Source: Poriferisodalis sp965231925
GTDB taxonomy: Bacteria; Actinomycetota; Acidimicrobiia; Acidimicrobiales; Poriferisodalaceae
Direction of reading: 5' to 3'
DNA: 64,000 bases
NCBI GenBank assembly: GCA_965231925.1
Contig: OZ246894.1
Location: 1,612,001-1,676,000 of the forward strand
Numbering within the stretch: position 1 is the stretch's first letter; every line of letters begins with the position of its first letter. The position numbers were made by a program, and so were the translations under genes. A model generated the notes under the pieces. The model worked only from the letters and a program-made list of their open reading frames with translations, ran no database searches and was not told where the DNA came from. Of this stretch, positions 40,937 through 49,046 are shown in pieces.

Positions 40937-43114
40937 ATGCGGTTGTCGAAGAGCGTGCTGCTCGCTGCCCTGCTGTGCCTGCTACCGCTTGCGGCAGCCT
41001 GCGACAGTGGCGGCTCCGGTACCGGGCCCGAAGGGCCGTCCCGAACGTCGCGCACCCCAGCCGAGTTCGACGGAACGGTGCGACTCGGTGCAGCGCTGAG
41101 CGCGACCGGCAAGTACTCCGTCGAAGGCAAGGACGCACGGCAGGGCTACGAGACTTGGGTCCGCTGGGTCAATGAGGACTACGGAGGGATCCGAATCGGC
41201 GAGGGCCGCTACCGAGCCGAAGTCGTCTACTACGACGACGAATCCGATGCCGACACAGCCGGAAACCTGGTCCAGCGGCTCATCGACGAGGACGAAGTCG
41301 ACTTCCTGCTGGGCCCCTACTCGAGCGGCCTCACCACCGGCGCCAGCGCCATCGCCGAAGCAAACGACGTGCTGATGGTGACCGGCAACGGCGCAGCAGA
41401 CACCCTGTTCGATCGGGGCTTCGCGAACCTGTTCTACGTCGCCACGGTTGCCAGCGACTACACGCGCACGGGCGTTGAGGCACTGGCGAACCAAGGCGCG
41501 AAGACCGCGGTGATCGCCTACGAGGACACCGCGTTCCCCACGGCCGTCGCCGACGGCGCACGGCGCCACCTCGAGGCGAACGGCGTCGCGGTGCTCGCCG
41601 TCGAGGCATACCCCAAGGACATCCAGGATGCCTCCGCGATCATGACGAAGTTCCGGGACCTCAACCCTGACGTCTTCATTGGCGGCGGGCACTACAACGA
41701 CGCTGTCCTGTTCGTCAACTCCGCTGAGGAGCTGGGCTTCGAGCCTGACGCCATGCTGATCACGGTCGGGCCGTCCAACCCGCGGCTCATCGAGGAGCTT
41801 GGCAGCGACGTCGACGGTGTCCTGGGCCCCACCCAGTGGGAGCCGACAATGTCCTACGAGGGGCTGTATTTCGGCCGAGCAGCCGACTACGCCGCCTACT
41901 ACGAGCGCTTGTGGGGCGAGCCGCCGGTGTATCAGGCAGCGAGCGCGACCACGGCGGCGCTCGCTTTGCAACTCGCCATCGAATCCGCTGGAACGACGGA
42001 CAATGCCGCGGTTCGCAGCGCGCTGCGGACATTGACGGCGGACACGTTCTATGGCCCGCTGCGCTTCGACGAGCGCGGAGTCAACGCGGCACGCCAGATG
42101 GGCATGGTGCAGGTGCGCGGCGACGAGATTCATGTCGTCGCCCCCGCCTCGGCGGCGCGTGCCCAGCTCCGGTATCCGTTGGGAGACGGCATGGCTGGCG
42201 TCTCAGCCGAGTCGTCGGCTGTGGGCAAGCTGCCGCAGGCGCTGGTCAACGGCATCGCGCTGGGCGGCATGTACGCGGTGCTGGTGCTGGGGTTCTCGGT
42301 GATCTGGGGCGTGATGGGCGTCATCAACTTCGCGCACGGCGAGTTCGTGATGATCGGCGCCTACCTTGCCTGGCTCGCCGATGAGTGGTGGGGCGTCGAT
42401 CCGTTCGTTTCGGTGGCGGCGGTGTTCGTGCTGATGGCAGGACTCGGTTATCTCACCCAGCGGGGACTGGTCAACCGCATCATCGACCGGCCGCATCTGG
42501 TGTCGCTGCTCGTGATGTTCGGCCTGGCGATCATCCTGCAGAACCTGATGAAGCTCATCTTCTCCGCTGATTTCCGGCGGACCAGCACTGCGCTCGACGG
42601 CAGCTGGCGCCTCGCCGCCGGCCTGACCGTGCCGGTGACGAAGTTCTGGATTCTGATCGTGGCGCTGGGCATACTCGGCGGCCTCAGCACGCTGCTGGCA
42701 CGCACCAAGCTCGGCAAGAGCATCCGCGCGGCGGCGCAGAACCGCGAGGCGGCACGCATCGTCGGGATCGACGTCGCAAAGGTGTACGTCATCACCTTCG
42801 CACTGTGCATCGGCATCACCGGCGCCGCCGGAGCGCTGGTGAGCCCCGTGCTGGCAATCCAGCCGTTCCAGGGGCCGCCGCTGACGCTCAAGGCGTTCGC
42901 CATAACGGCGGTGGCCGGTCTCGGCTCGATCCGGGGAGCGCTGGGCGGCGCGATGGTGCTCGGGCTGGTCGAAGCGGGCCTGGCTGTCTACGTGGGCGGT
43001 GTGGGCACCAACCTGGCCGTTGTCGCCTCGTTCGTGATCTTGGTGGTTGCTCTGGTGCTTCGGCCTCAGGGCATCTTCGGCGGCCTGCGCCCCGTGGATG
43101 CGACGGCGGCATGA
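40937..43114 (+). CDS. Branched-chain amino-acid ABC transporter: binding lipoprotein fused to LivH permease
   Basis: One uninterrupted 725-residue frame. Residues 1-22 are a lipoprotein signal (LLAALLCLLPLAAAC, lipobox LAAAC). Residues about 45-410 are a LivJ/LivK-type periplasmic binding protein (VRLGAALSATGKYSVEGKDARQGYE, LLGPYSSGLTTGASAIAEA, AVIAYEDTAFPT). From about 430 on is a LivH permease (ALVNGIALGGMYAVLVLGFSVIWGVMGVINFAHGEFVMIG, LGKSIRAAAQNREAARIVGI). The two normally are separate proteins. The stop overlaps the LivM start by 4 bp. Lipidation outside requires the permease N-terminus to be extracytoplasmic. Transport of an amino acid or amide is inferred. Confidence 0.9.
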   Translation: MRLSKSVLLAALLCLLPLAAACDSGGSGTGPEGPSRTSRTPAEFDGTVRLGAALSATGKYSVEGKDARQGYETWVRWVNEDYGGIRIGEGRYRAEVVYYDDESDADTAGNLVQRLIDEDEVDFLLGPYSSGLTTGASAIAEANDVLMVTGNGAADTLFDRGFANLFYVATVASDYTRTGVEALANQGAKTAVIAYEDTAFPTAVADGARRHLEANGVAVLAVEAYPKDIQDASAIMTKFRDLNPDVFIGGGHYNDAVLFVNSAEELGFEPDAMLITVGPSNPRLIEELGSDVDGVLGPTQWEPTMSYEGLYFGRAADYAAYYERLWGEPPVYQAASATTAALALQLAIESAGTTDNAAVRSALRTLTADTFYGPLRFDERGVNAARQMGMVQVRGDEIHVVAPASAARAQLRYPLGDGMAGVSAESSAVGKLPQALVNGIALGGMYAVLVLGFSVIWGVMGVINFAHGEFVMIGAYLAWLADEWWGVDPFVSVAAVFVLMAGLGYLTQRGLVNRIIDRPHLVSLLVMFGLAIILQNLMKLIFSADFRRTSTALDGSWRLAAGLTVPVTKFWILIVALGILGGLSTLLARTKLGKSIRAAAQNREAARIVGIDVAKVYVITFALCIGITGAAGALVSPVLAIQPFQGPPLTLKAFAITAVAGLGSIRGALGGAMVLGLVEAGLAVYVGGVGTNLAVVASFVILVVALVLRPQGIFGGLRPVDATAA

Positions 43115-44250
43115 CGCGTGACGGTCCCCTGCGGCGCGTCGGCGGGGCTGTCAGCACGCGGCCGCACCGTCGAGGCCAGTGCGTGGCTCGGCGCGTCGGC
43201 GGGGCGCTGGCGGCGGTGGGGCTCGCATGGCTGGTCGTGCTCCCGCTGTGGCCCGGAACCAGCGACTCGATGCTGTTCACGATGACGCTGATGTTCACGA
43301 GCATCGGCGTGGCGATCAACTGGAACCTGACTGGCGGGTTCACCGGGTACATCGACTTCGGGCATGCCGTGTGGTTCGGCCTGGGCGCGTACACCACGGC
43401 GATCATGATGTCGCTGCAGACCAACGGCTTGGGCATCGGCTGGCCACCGGTGCCGGCGATCGCGCTCGGCGTGGTGGTGGCTGGGCTGGCTGCAGCGCTC
43501 ATCGGGCGAGCCACGATGCGGCTGAAGGGCCCCTATTTCTCGATCGCGATGCTCGCGACGTTCGTGGCGATGCGCGAGATCGTGCGGGTCTGGGGCGGGC
43601 TCACCGGGGGAGGAGTGGGCCTCACGCTGCCTCCGTACCTGAACCGTTCGCTGTTCTATTTCGTCGAGTTGGTCTTGGTGGTGGCGCTTGCCGTCTTCGT
43701 GTGGTGGCTGCGACGCACGCGTGTCGGGACAGCACTCATCGCCATCCGTGAAGACGAGGTGGGAGCCGAGATGCGGGGCATCGCGACGACGCGCCTGAAG
43801 GTCGCCGTCTTCAGCTTCGCCGGCGCATCGACCGGGCTGTTCGGCGGGCTGTGGGCATACCAGAACACCTTTGTCGACCCCGACATTGCGTTCACAGAAG
43901 TCCGGACCCTCGACGCGGTGATGGGCACGATGCTGGGCGGCATCGGGACGGTTGCCGGCCCGATCGTCGGGTCAGTTGTGCTCTATTGGCTACGCGAGGT
44001 GCTGTGGGCACATCTGCTCGACTTCCATCTCATCGCACAGGGCGTACTGCTCATCGTCATCGTGCTGTTCATGCCGCGGGGGCTGGTGGGCTGGTTTGAC
44101 CGCCGAGGGATCTCGGTCACGGACCTCTGGCTGCGGTGGTCCCAACCCGGCCGCACTGGGAACCGCCGCAGATCTGAGTCGCCGGACCGGCTCAATGCTC
44201 GCTCACAATCTCGACGGCGGACCCGGCGTGACAGGCCAGTGCAGCCATGA
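43111..44250 (+). CDS. livM: Branched-chain amino-acid ABC transporter permease LivM
   Basis: A 379-residue permease: NWNLTGGFTGYIDFGHAVWFGLGAYTTAIMM, RLKGPYFSIAMLATFVAMREIV, GTALIAIREDEVGAEMRGIATTRLKVAVFSFAGA and DAVMGTMLGGIGTVAGPIVGSVVL are LivM hallmarks. About nine hydrophobic segments; a basic C-terminal tail of 45 residues (GRTGNRRRSESPD) is longer than usual. Overlaps its neighbours by 4 bp on both sides, so translation is coupled in the operon. Confidence 0.93.
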   Translation: MTRDGPLRRVGGAVSTRPHRRGQCVARRVGGALAAVGLAWLVVLPLWPGTSDSMLFTMTLMFTSIGVAINWNLTGGFTGYIDFGHAVWFGLGAYTTAIMMSLQTNGLGIGWPPVPAIALGVVVAGLAAALIGRATMRLKGPYFSIAMLATFVAMREIVRVWGGLTGGGVGLTLPPYLNRSLFYFVELVLVVALAVFVWWLRRTRVGTALIAIREDEVGAEMRGIATTRLKVAVFSFAGASTGLFGGLWAYQNTFVDPDIAFTEVRTLDAVMGTMLGGIGTVAGPIVGSVVLYWLREVLWAHLLDFHLIAQGVLLIVIVLFMPRGLVGWFDRRGISVTDLWLRWSQPGRTGNRRRSESPDRLNARSQSRRRTRRDRPVQP

Positions 44251-45098
44251 CCGCCCTGCTTGAAGCGACCGGCGTCGTCAAGCGCTTCGGCGGCTTGGTC
44301 GCCGTGGACCACGTCGACCTCTCGATCGCACCAGGCGAGATCGTGGGGCTCATCGGCCCGAACGGGAGCGGCAAGACGACCCTGTTCGACTGCCTGAGCT
44401 GCGTTCAGCGAGCCGACAGCGGGGAGGTCCGTTTCGACGGCGTGGACGTCACCCGCCGTGCACCTCATCAGATCGCCCGAGGGGGCATTTCGCGGACCTT
44501 CCAGATCATCCGGGTGTACGGGGCGCTCACGGTGCGCGAGAACATCGAGCTCAGCGCAAGCTGGGCCGGGATCGGTGTGCGTCGCATGCTCAGCCGCACC
44601 GATCCCGCTACCCGGTGCCGGGCCGATCAGCTCATCGAATTCCTGTCGTTGGGGCCGCTGCGCGACGAACGGGCCGACACGCTCTCAGGGGGTCAGCGAC
44701 GCCTGGCTGAGATCGGCATGGCGCTGATGAGCGAACCGCGGCTGATCCTGCTCGACGAAGCCACCTCAGGCGTCAATCCCACGCTCATCAACGAGATCAG
44801 GGATCGGCTGGCCGAGGTGAACTCCACCCAAGGGGTCGCGTTGTTCCTCGTCGAGCACAACGTGCAGTTCATCGCCGAGCTGTGCCAGCGCGTTGTCGTG
44901 CTGGATCAAGGGCACAAGCTTGCCGAGGGAACTCCCGCCGAGATCATGAACAACCCTGAGGTCATCGAGGCGTATTTCGGCGCCGCACCAGGCGCCGCTA
45001 GCCACCGAGAGCGCTCCGCAACCACGCCATACGACGCCAGTTCTGACGAGTCGGACCGCAGCGTCCCCTCCGACGACGTCGAGGATGAAGACCGGTGA
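44247..45098 (+). CDS. livG: Branched-chain amino-acid ABC transporter ATPase LivG
   Basis: A 283-residue ABC ATPase. Walker A IGPNGSGKTT, the LivG insert HQIARGGISRTFQIIRVYGALTVREN, signature TLSGGQRRLAEI, Walker B LILLDEATSGVNP, and H-loop LVEHNVQF. A 35-residue acidic tail (SDESDRSVPSDDVEDEDR) extends past the usual end. It powers the LivH/LivM channel. Confidence 0.95.
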   Translation: MTALLEATGVVKRFGGLVAVDHVDLSIAPGEIVGLIGPNGSGKTTLFDCLSCVQRADSGEVRFDGVDVTRRAPHQIARGGISRTFQIIRVYGALTVRENIELSASWAGIGVRRMLSRTDPATRCRADQLIEFLSLGPLRDERADTLSGGQRRLAEIGMALMSEPRLILLDEATSGVNPTLINEIRDRLAEVNSTQGVALFLVEHNVQFIAELCQRVVVLDQGHKLAEGTPAEIMNNPEVIEAYFGAAPGAASHRERSATTPYDASSDESDRSVPSDDVEDEDR

Positions 45099-45838
45099 CC
45101 GAGTCGCCGGTGCCGCCCCCGCTCTTGGAGGTCTGCGACCTGTACGCGGGGTACCTGCCGAGTCACGACATCCTCCGCGGCGTCAGCCTCGAAGTGCACT
45201 CCGGCGAAGTGGTCTGCGTGATCGGCCCCAACGGTGCGGGCAAGTCCACCGTGTTTCGTGCCGTCTATGGGCTGGTGCCAGTGCGATCCGGGCAGGTGGT
45301 GTGCGGGGGACGCGACATCACCGACATCGCCCCACAAGATGCGCTCGGCACCGCTGGCATCGCCATCGTGCCCCAGCTGCGCAGCCTGTTTGCCCAAATG
45401 ACCGTCTATGAGAACCTTGAGCTCGGGATGTACTTGTCTCAGGACAAAGCCGAGGTTCGTGATCGCATCGACTACGTGTTCAGCTTGTTCCCGCGGCTAG
45501 CGGAGCGGGCCCGCCAAGAGGCCGGAACGATGTCCGGCGGCGAGCAGCGGATGCTGGAGATCGGACGCTCATTGATGTGGTCGCCTCGCATCGTGCTCAT
45601 GGACGAGCCGTCGGCCGGACTGTCGCCGCTGGTCACCCATCAGATCTTCGACGTGATTGCGCAGCTCAACCGAGACATCGGCCTGACCGTGCTGATGATC
45701 GAGCAGAACGCCCGCCAAGGACTCGCCGCCAGCCACCGTGGTTATGTCATCGAGCTCGGTGCAATCACCTACGAGGGCGCCGCGGAGCGACTGCTGGCCG
45801 ACGTGGAAGTGCGCCGAGCCTTCCTCGGTGCCCGCTGA
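45095..45838 (+). CDS. livF: Branched-chain amino-acid ABC transporter ATPase LivF
   Basis: A 247-residue ABC ATPase with Walker A IGPNGAGKST, Q-loop VPQLRSLFAQMTVYENLELGM, signature MSGGEQRMLEIGRSLM, Walker B IVLMDEPSAGLSP and the H-loop position written MIEQNARQG (Gln, as in LivF). The last gene of the operon; GTG start overlaps livG by 4 bp. Confidence 0.95.
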   Translation: MTESPVPPPLLEVCDLYAGYLPSHDILRGVSLEVHSGEVVCVIGPNGAGKSTVFRAVYGLVPVRSGQVVCGGRDITDIAPQDALGTAGIAIVPQLRSLFAQMTVYENLELGMYLSQDKAEVRDRIDYVFSLFPRLAERARQEAGTMSGGEQRMLEIGRSLMWSPRIVLMDEPSAGLSPLVTHQIFDVIAQLNRDIGLTVLMIEQNARQGLAASHRGYVIELGAITYEGAAERLLADVEVRRAFLGAR

Positions 45839-45932
45839 GCGAGCGGCTGCGTGCTCTTGCGGCGCGGCGAAACGGCGGCTGGGCCGTGACCGGGCAGACC
45901 GTCGCGCAGGCATCTGCGCAGCTTCGGGCCGG

Positions 45933-46502
45933 TCAGCGACCCATCGTGAAGAACTCGTGGTTGGGGCGCATCGAGGTCAGGTGGGCCATCCGGTTCGACA
46001 GGGCGAACAGCCCCGTGATGGCGCCGATGTCCCAGATGTCGTCGTCGCTGAAGCCGTGAGCCCGCAGCTCGTCGTGATCGCTGGATGATACCGACCACGG
46101 TTCGCTGCACATCTTCAGAGCGAAATCGATCATCGCCCGCTGCCGGTCCGTGAGATCGGCCTTGGAAGGGTCGACCGCGAGCTGATCGGCCAGCAGCGGA
46201 TCCTTGGCGCGGATGCGCAGGATCGCACCGTGCGCCACGACGCAGTAGAGGCAGTTGTTGGCCCCGCTGGTGGCCACCACGATCATCTCCCGCTCCGCCT
46301 TGGAGAGCCCGCTCGGGCCCTCCATGAGCGCGTCGTGGTACGCCATGAACGCCCGCATCTCGTCGGGCCGGTGCGCCAGTGCGAGAAACACGTTGGGCAC
46401 GAATCCGGTCTTGGACTGGATGAGCTCGATGCGCTCTCGCAGGTCGTCGGGCATGTCCGCAATGTCGGGCACGGGGAAGGTCGAGATGGCTTGCTCGGTC
46501 AT
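45933..46502 (-). CDS. AhpD-like peroxidase-related protein (carboxymuconolactone decarboxylase fold)
   Basis: A 189-residue protein. The active-site CxxC with following His is seen in TSGANNCLYCVVAHGAILR, after LSKAEREMIVVA. FVPNVFLALAHRPDEMRAFMAYHDALM is the N-terminal helical signature of the uncharacterised peroxidase-related family. It probably reduces peroxides or thiols. Divergent from a second protein of the same fold at 46578 (75 bp between). Confidence 0.9.
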   Translation of the reverse strand: MTEQAISTFPVPDIADMPDDLRERIELIQSKTGFVPNVFLALAHRPDEMRAFMAYHDALMEGPSGLSKAEREMIVVATSGANNCLYCVVAHGAILRIRAKDPLLADQLAVDPSKADLTDRQRAMIDFALKMCSEPWSVSSSDHDELRAHGFSDDDIWDIGAITGLFALSNRMAHLTSMRPNHEFFTMGR

Positions 46503-46577
46503 GCCCGCAGCCTAAGCAGACGCGCCAGGCGGGCCGCCCTTCTACATTTGCGGGGCCGACGAAGGGATGTGCTGACG

Positions 46578-47138
46578 ATGCACCTGACACGACCGACCTC
46601 ACCTCGCCTCGAGCCGATCCCCAAGGTGGCCGAGCGAGCCCGCGAGGTCATGGCGAACTCGTTTGCCAATGCCGTCAACGTCATTGCGACCCTTGCGCAC
46701 AGCCGGCCGATCTCGAAGGCGTTCGGAGAGTTCGCCCAAACGATCCTGTACAAGGGCGACCTGTCCCGGCGTGACGTGGAGATCGCGGTGCTTCGCATGG
46801 GCTGGAACTGCCAGTCCGTCTACGAGTTCGGCCAGCACACGCTGATGGCCCTCGCCGAAGTCATGACCGAAGAGGAGATCTACCTCGTCACCCGGCCGAT
46901 CGCCGAGGGGAACTGGACACCGGCCGAGGCGGCACTACTGCAGGTGGTGGACGACCTGTACTCCGACGACTGCGTCTCCGATGCCACGTGGGCCGAGGCC
47001 ACATCGCACTTCAGCAATGCCGAGATGGTGCACCTCATCGCCGCTTCGGGCTGCTACCGGATGGTGAGCGGGCTGCTGAACAGCACCGGCGTAGAACGTG
47101 ACGAAGGCGTCCCTAGCTGGCCGACGGCACCTCGTTGA
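46578..47138 (+). CDS. Carboxymuconolactone-decarboxylase-family protein
   Basis: 186 residues with the CMD/AhpD fold: PISKAFGEFAQTILYKGDLSRRDVEIAVLRMGWNCQSVYEFGQHTLMA. The second Cys of the CxxC motif is absent (NCQSVYEFGQH), so a simple AhpD disulfide mechanism is unlikely. ATG 46578. Its 3' end overlaps the convergent carbonic anhydrase gene by 26 bp. Confidence 0.82.
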   Translation: MHLTRPTSPRLEPIPKVAERAREVMANSFANAVNVIATLAHSRPISKAFGEFAQTILYKGDLSRRDVEIAVLRMGWNCQSVYEFGQHTLMALAEVMTEEEIYLVTRPIAEGNWTPAEAALLQVVDDLYSDDCVSDATWAEATSHFSNAEMVHLIAASGCYRMVSGLLNSTGVERDEGVPSWPTAPR

Positions 47139-47658
47139 GCAGGCCGGTGTCGACGTCGTAGATGAAGCCGCGGACAGCCGTGTCGTGCTCGATGAACGGC
47201 GAGGCTCGCAGTGTTGCGATGGCGGCCTGCACGTCGTCGGCGGGGTCGGCGAAGGAACCGATCGGCCAGCCGGGCGGCTCGCCGAAACGGTCTTCCATCT
47301 CCTTGCTGAACGCAGCGGCGTCGAGACCGCACATGCCGCAGCCGGTGTGATGCACCACCAGGATTTCCCGGGTGCCCAGCAGCTGCTGGGAGATGCACAG
47401 CGAGCGGATCACGTCGTCGGTGATGACTCCGCCTGCGTTGCGCATGACATGCGCCTCGCCGACTCTCAGCCCCAACTCGGCCAGCGGATCGATGCGGGCA
47501 TCCATGCAGGTCACGATCGCGACGTGACGGCTGGGTGCAGCCGCCATGCCCGGTGTCTTGACGGTGTCGGCCAACCGCCGGTTGCGCTCGACCAGCTCAT
47601 CGGCCGATGGGTGGAACTCGGATGGGTTCAGCTCTGCGTGTGCGTCTTGTTGGCCCAT
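47113..47658 (-). CDS. Beta-class carbonic anhydrase
   Basis: 181 residues. Zinc ligands C51 (IVTCMDARIDP, with the D53-R55 dyad), H104 and C107 (VVHHTGCGM). VGEAHVMRNAGGVITDDVIRSL is the family core. It hydrates CO2 to bicarbonate. It lies beside two tRNA genes. Confidence 0.93.
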   Translation of the reverse strand: MGQQDAHAELNPSEFHPSADELVERNRRLADTVKTPGMAAAPSRHVAIVTCMDARIDPLAELGLRVGEAHVMRNAGGVITDDVIRSLCISQQLLGTREILVVHHTGCGMCGLDAAAFSKEMEDRFGEPPGWPIGSFADPADDVQAAIATLRASPFIEHDTAVRGFIYDVDTGLLNEVPSAS

Positions 47659-47707
47659 CGGGCAAACCTCGCCTGTGCACCAGCCGGTGTTCCCGGCAGA
47701 CCAGTTG

Positions 47708-47781
47708 TACGCCCCCTGGGACTTGAACCCAGAACCTGCGGATTAAGAGTCCGTTGCTCTGCCAAATTGAGCTAGAGGCGC
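47708..47781 (-). tRNA. tRNA-Lys (anticodon CTT)
   Basis: The minus strand folds as a cloverleaf: acceptor GCGCCTC/GGGGCGT, D-arm from TAGCTCAATTTGGCAGAGC, anticodon loop CTCTTAA, T-arm CTGGGTTCAAGTCCCAG. The first and sixth acceptor pairs are G-U type, and pair 27-43 is A-C. No CCA is encoded. Confidence 0.93.
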
Positions 47782-47838
47782 ATGGTGCCCCGCAAGGCTA
47801 ACGACAGCCCCGCGACACTTGTGGTGGGCAGGGGTGCG

Positions 47839-47913
47839 GCGGATCGAGGGGAATCGAACCCCCGGCCTCCAGTGCCACAAACTGGCGCTCTAACCGACTG
47901 AGCTACGACCCGC
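47839..47913 (-). tRNA. tRNA-His (anticodon GTG)
   Basis: The minus strand shows acceptor CGGGTCG/CGATCCG, anticodon stem CCAGT/ACTGG with loop TTGTGGC, and T-loop TTCGATT. The extra 5' G (position -1) opposite discriminator C73, diagnostic for tRNA-His, is encoded. Confidence 0.95.
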
Positions 47914-48032
47914 ACGGGGTGGTCAAGGATGCCACGGGCCGCACCGCCTCGCTACCGGATTTCGCGGCGGCGTCACCGGGCACACAGCGGGGACCACTGA
48001 CAGGTACGAGCCCGACGGCCTACCGTAGGAGC

Positions 48033-49028
48033 GTGAGCGAACACAACGCAGCCGCCCGCAAGCCGCCCGTGGAGTACATCCCCCGCATCACCGCCCAGTA
48101 CATCGGACTGGGCTACGGGGAGTACCGCTGGGTGCACAGCGAGACGCCGCCGCCGTGGACGCCGCTGACCAAGCCGATCTCTGAGTGCCGAGTCGGCCTC
48201 ATCGCCACCGGCGGGGTCTATGTCGCCGGACAGACGGCCTTCCACTACCGCGACGACACGACCTACCGGGCGATCCCCACCGACGTGGACACGTCGCAAC
48301 TTCGGGCCACGCACTTCGCCTACGACCTGACCGATGCTCGCTCGGACATCAATTGCGTGTTCCCGATCGAGGCCCTGCGCACGCTGCGCGACAGCGGCGA
48401 GATCGGCGAGCTGGGCCCCAACGCCTACACCCTCATGGGAGGTATCTACAGCACCCGCCGGGTGCATGAGGAGCTGATCCCGGAGTTGGCGAAGCGCTGC
48501 GTGGCAGACGAGCTCGACGTCGTGCTGCTCGTGCCGGTCTGACCTGTCTGCCATCAGACCGGGGGTCTGATTGCGAGGGCCATCGAGGCCGAAGGAATCC
48601 CGACACTGACGATGTCGAGTGCACGCGACATCACCCGGGCGGCCTGGCCGCCTCGCTCGGCGTACCTGGACTACCCGCTCGGGCGCACAGCGGGCAGGCC
48701 GCACGAGCCAGAGCTCAACCTGCAGATCTTGCGTGACACGTTCGTCGCCTTCGAGAACTTGGGCGTGCCCGGCTCGATGGCGCACTTGCCCTACCGCTGG
48801 TCGGACTCCGACCGTTGGAAGGACGGGGTGTTCGCGCCCGCTACCAAGTCCGCGGACCTGCCCGAGAGCGCTGTCCCGACCGGCAAGGCAGCAGGGAAGG
48901 ACACCTACGAGGACGATCGGGTTGCGCGCCACTCGACGCCGCAGTACCAGACCGAAGAGGACGCGGCAGCCGCCCGGGCGAGCCACGACGGCGAAGAGTG
49001 CCTCGTCTGCGCCGGCATCGATTTCTGA
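48033..49028 (+). CDS. Selenoprotein, glycine/sarcosine/betaine/proline reductase B (GrdB/PrdB)-like, with in-frame TGA
   Basis: Read through TGA at 48540-48542 as selenocysteine, the frame gives 331 residues. Before the TGA: GLIATGGVYVAGQTAFHYRDD, RAIPTDVDTSQLRATHFAYD, DINCVFPIEALRTL and LDVVLLVPV are typical of the GrdB/PrdB-like family. After it, in the same frame: PVCHQTGGLIARAIEAEGIP, then RAAWPPRSAYLDYPLGRTAG and NLQILRDTFVAFENLGVPG. The motif is V-U170-P-V-C173-H-Q-T, a redox U-x-x-C matching the Cys or Sec site of the family. GTG 48033 is the start. A SECIS-type hairpin follows the TGA by 10 nt. The family reduces C-N or related bonds through a selenol; the substrate here is unknown. 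Reading it as two genes would leave a second half without family N-terminus. Confidence 0.87.
48553..48571 (+). promoter_or_regulatory. Bacterial SECIS-type hairpin
   Basis: ATCAGACC (48553-48560) pairs perfectly with GGTCTGAT (48564-48571) around a GGG loop. The stem starts 10 nt after the TGA and the loop G lies about 19 nt after it, within the distance range of bacterial SECIS elements, which also have exposed G in the apical loop. It lies within the coding sequence, as bacterial SECIS elements do. Confidence 0.75.
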
Positions 49029-49046
49029 GTTGGATCTGGGCTTTCT

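Noticed and set aside
47919..48032. N-terminal extension of the selenoprotein from ATG 47919
   Set aside because: It starts only 6 bp beyond the tRNA-His gene and its residues do not resemble the family. GTG 48033 precedes the family start.
48612..49028. A separate gene starting at ATG 48612 (MSSARDITRAAW)
   Set aside because: No ribosome site is evident and it begins in the middle of the GrdB/PrdB-like fold. The preceding codons back to the TGA are conserved-looking (PVCHQTGG), so it is the second half of the selenoprotein.
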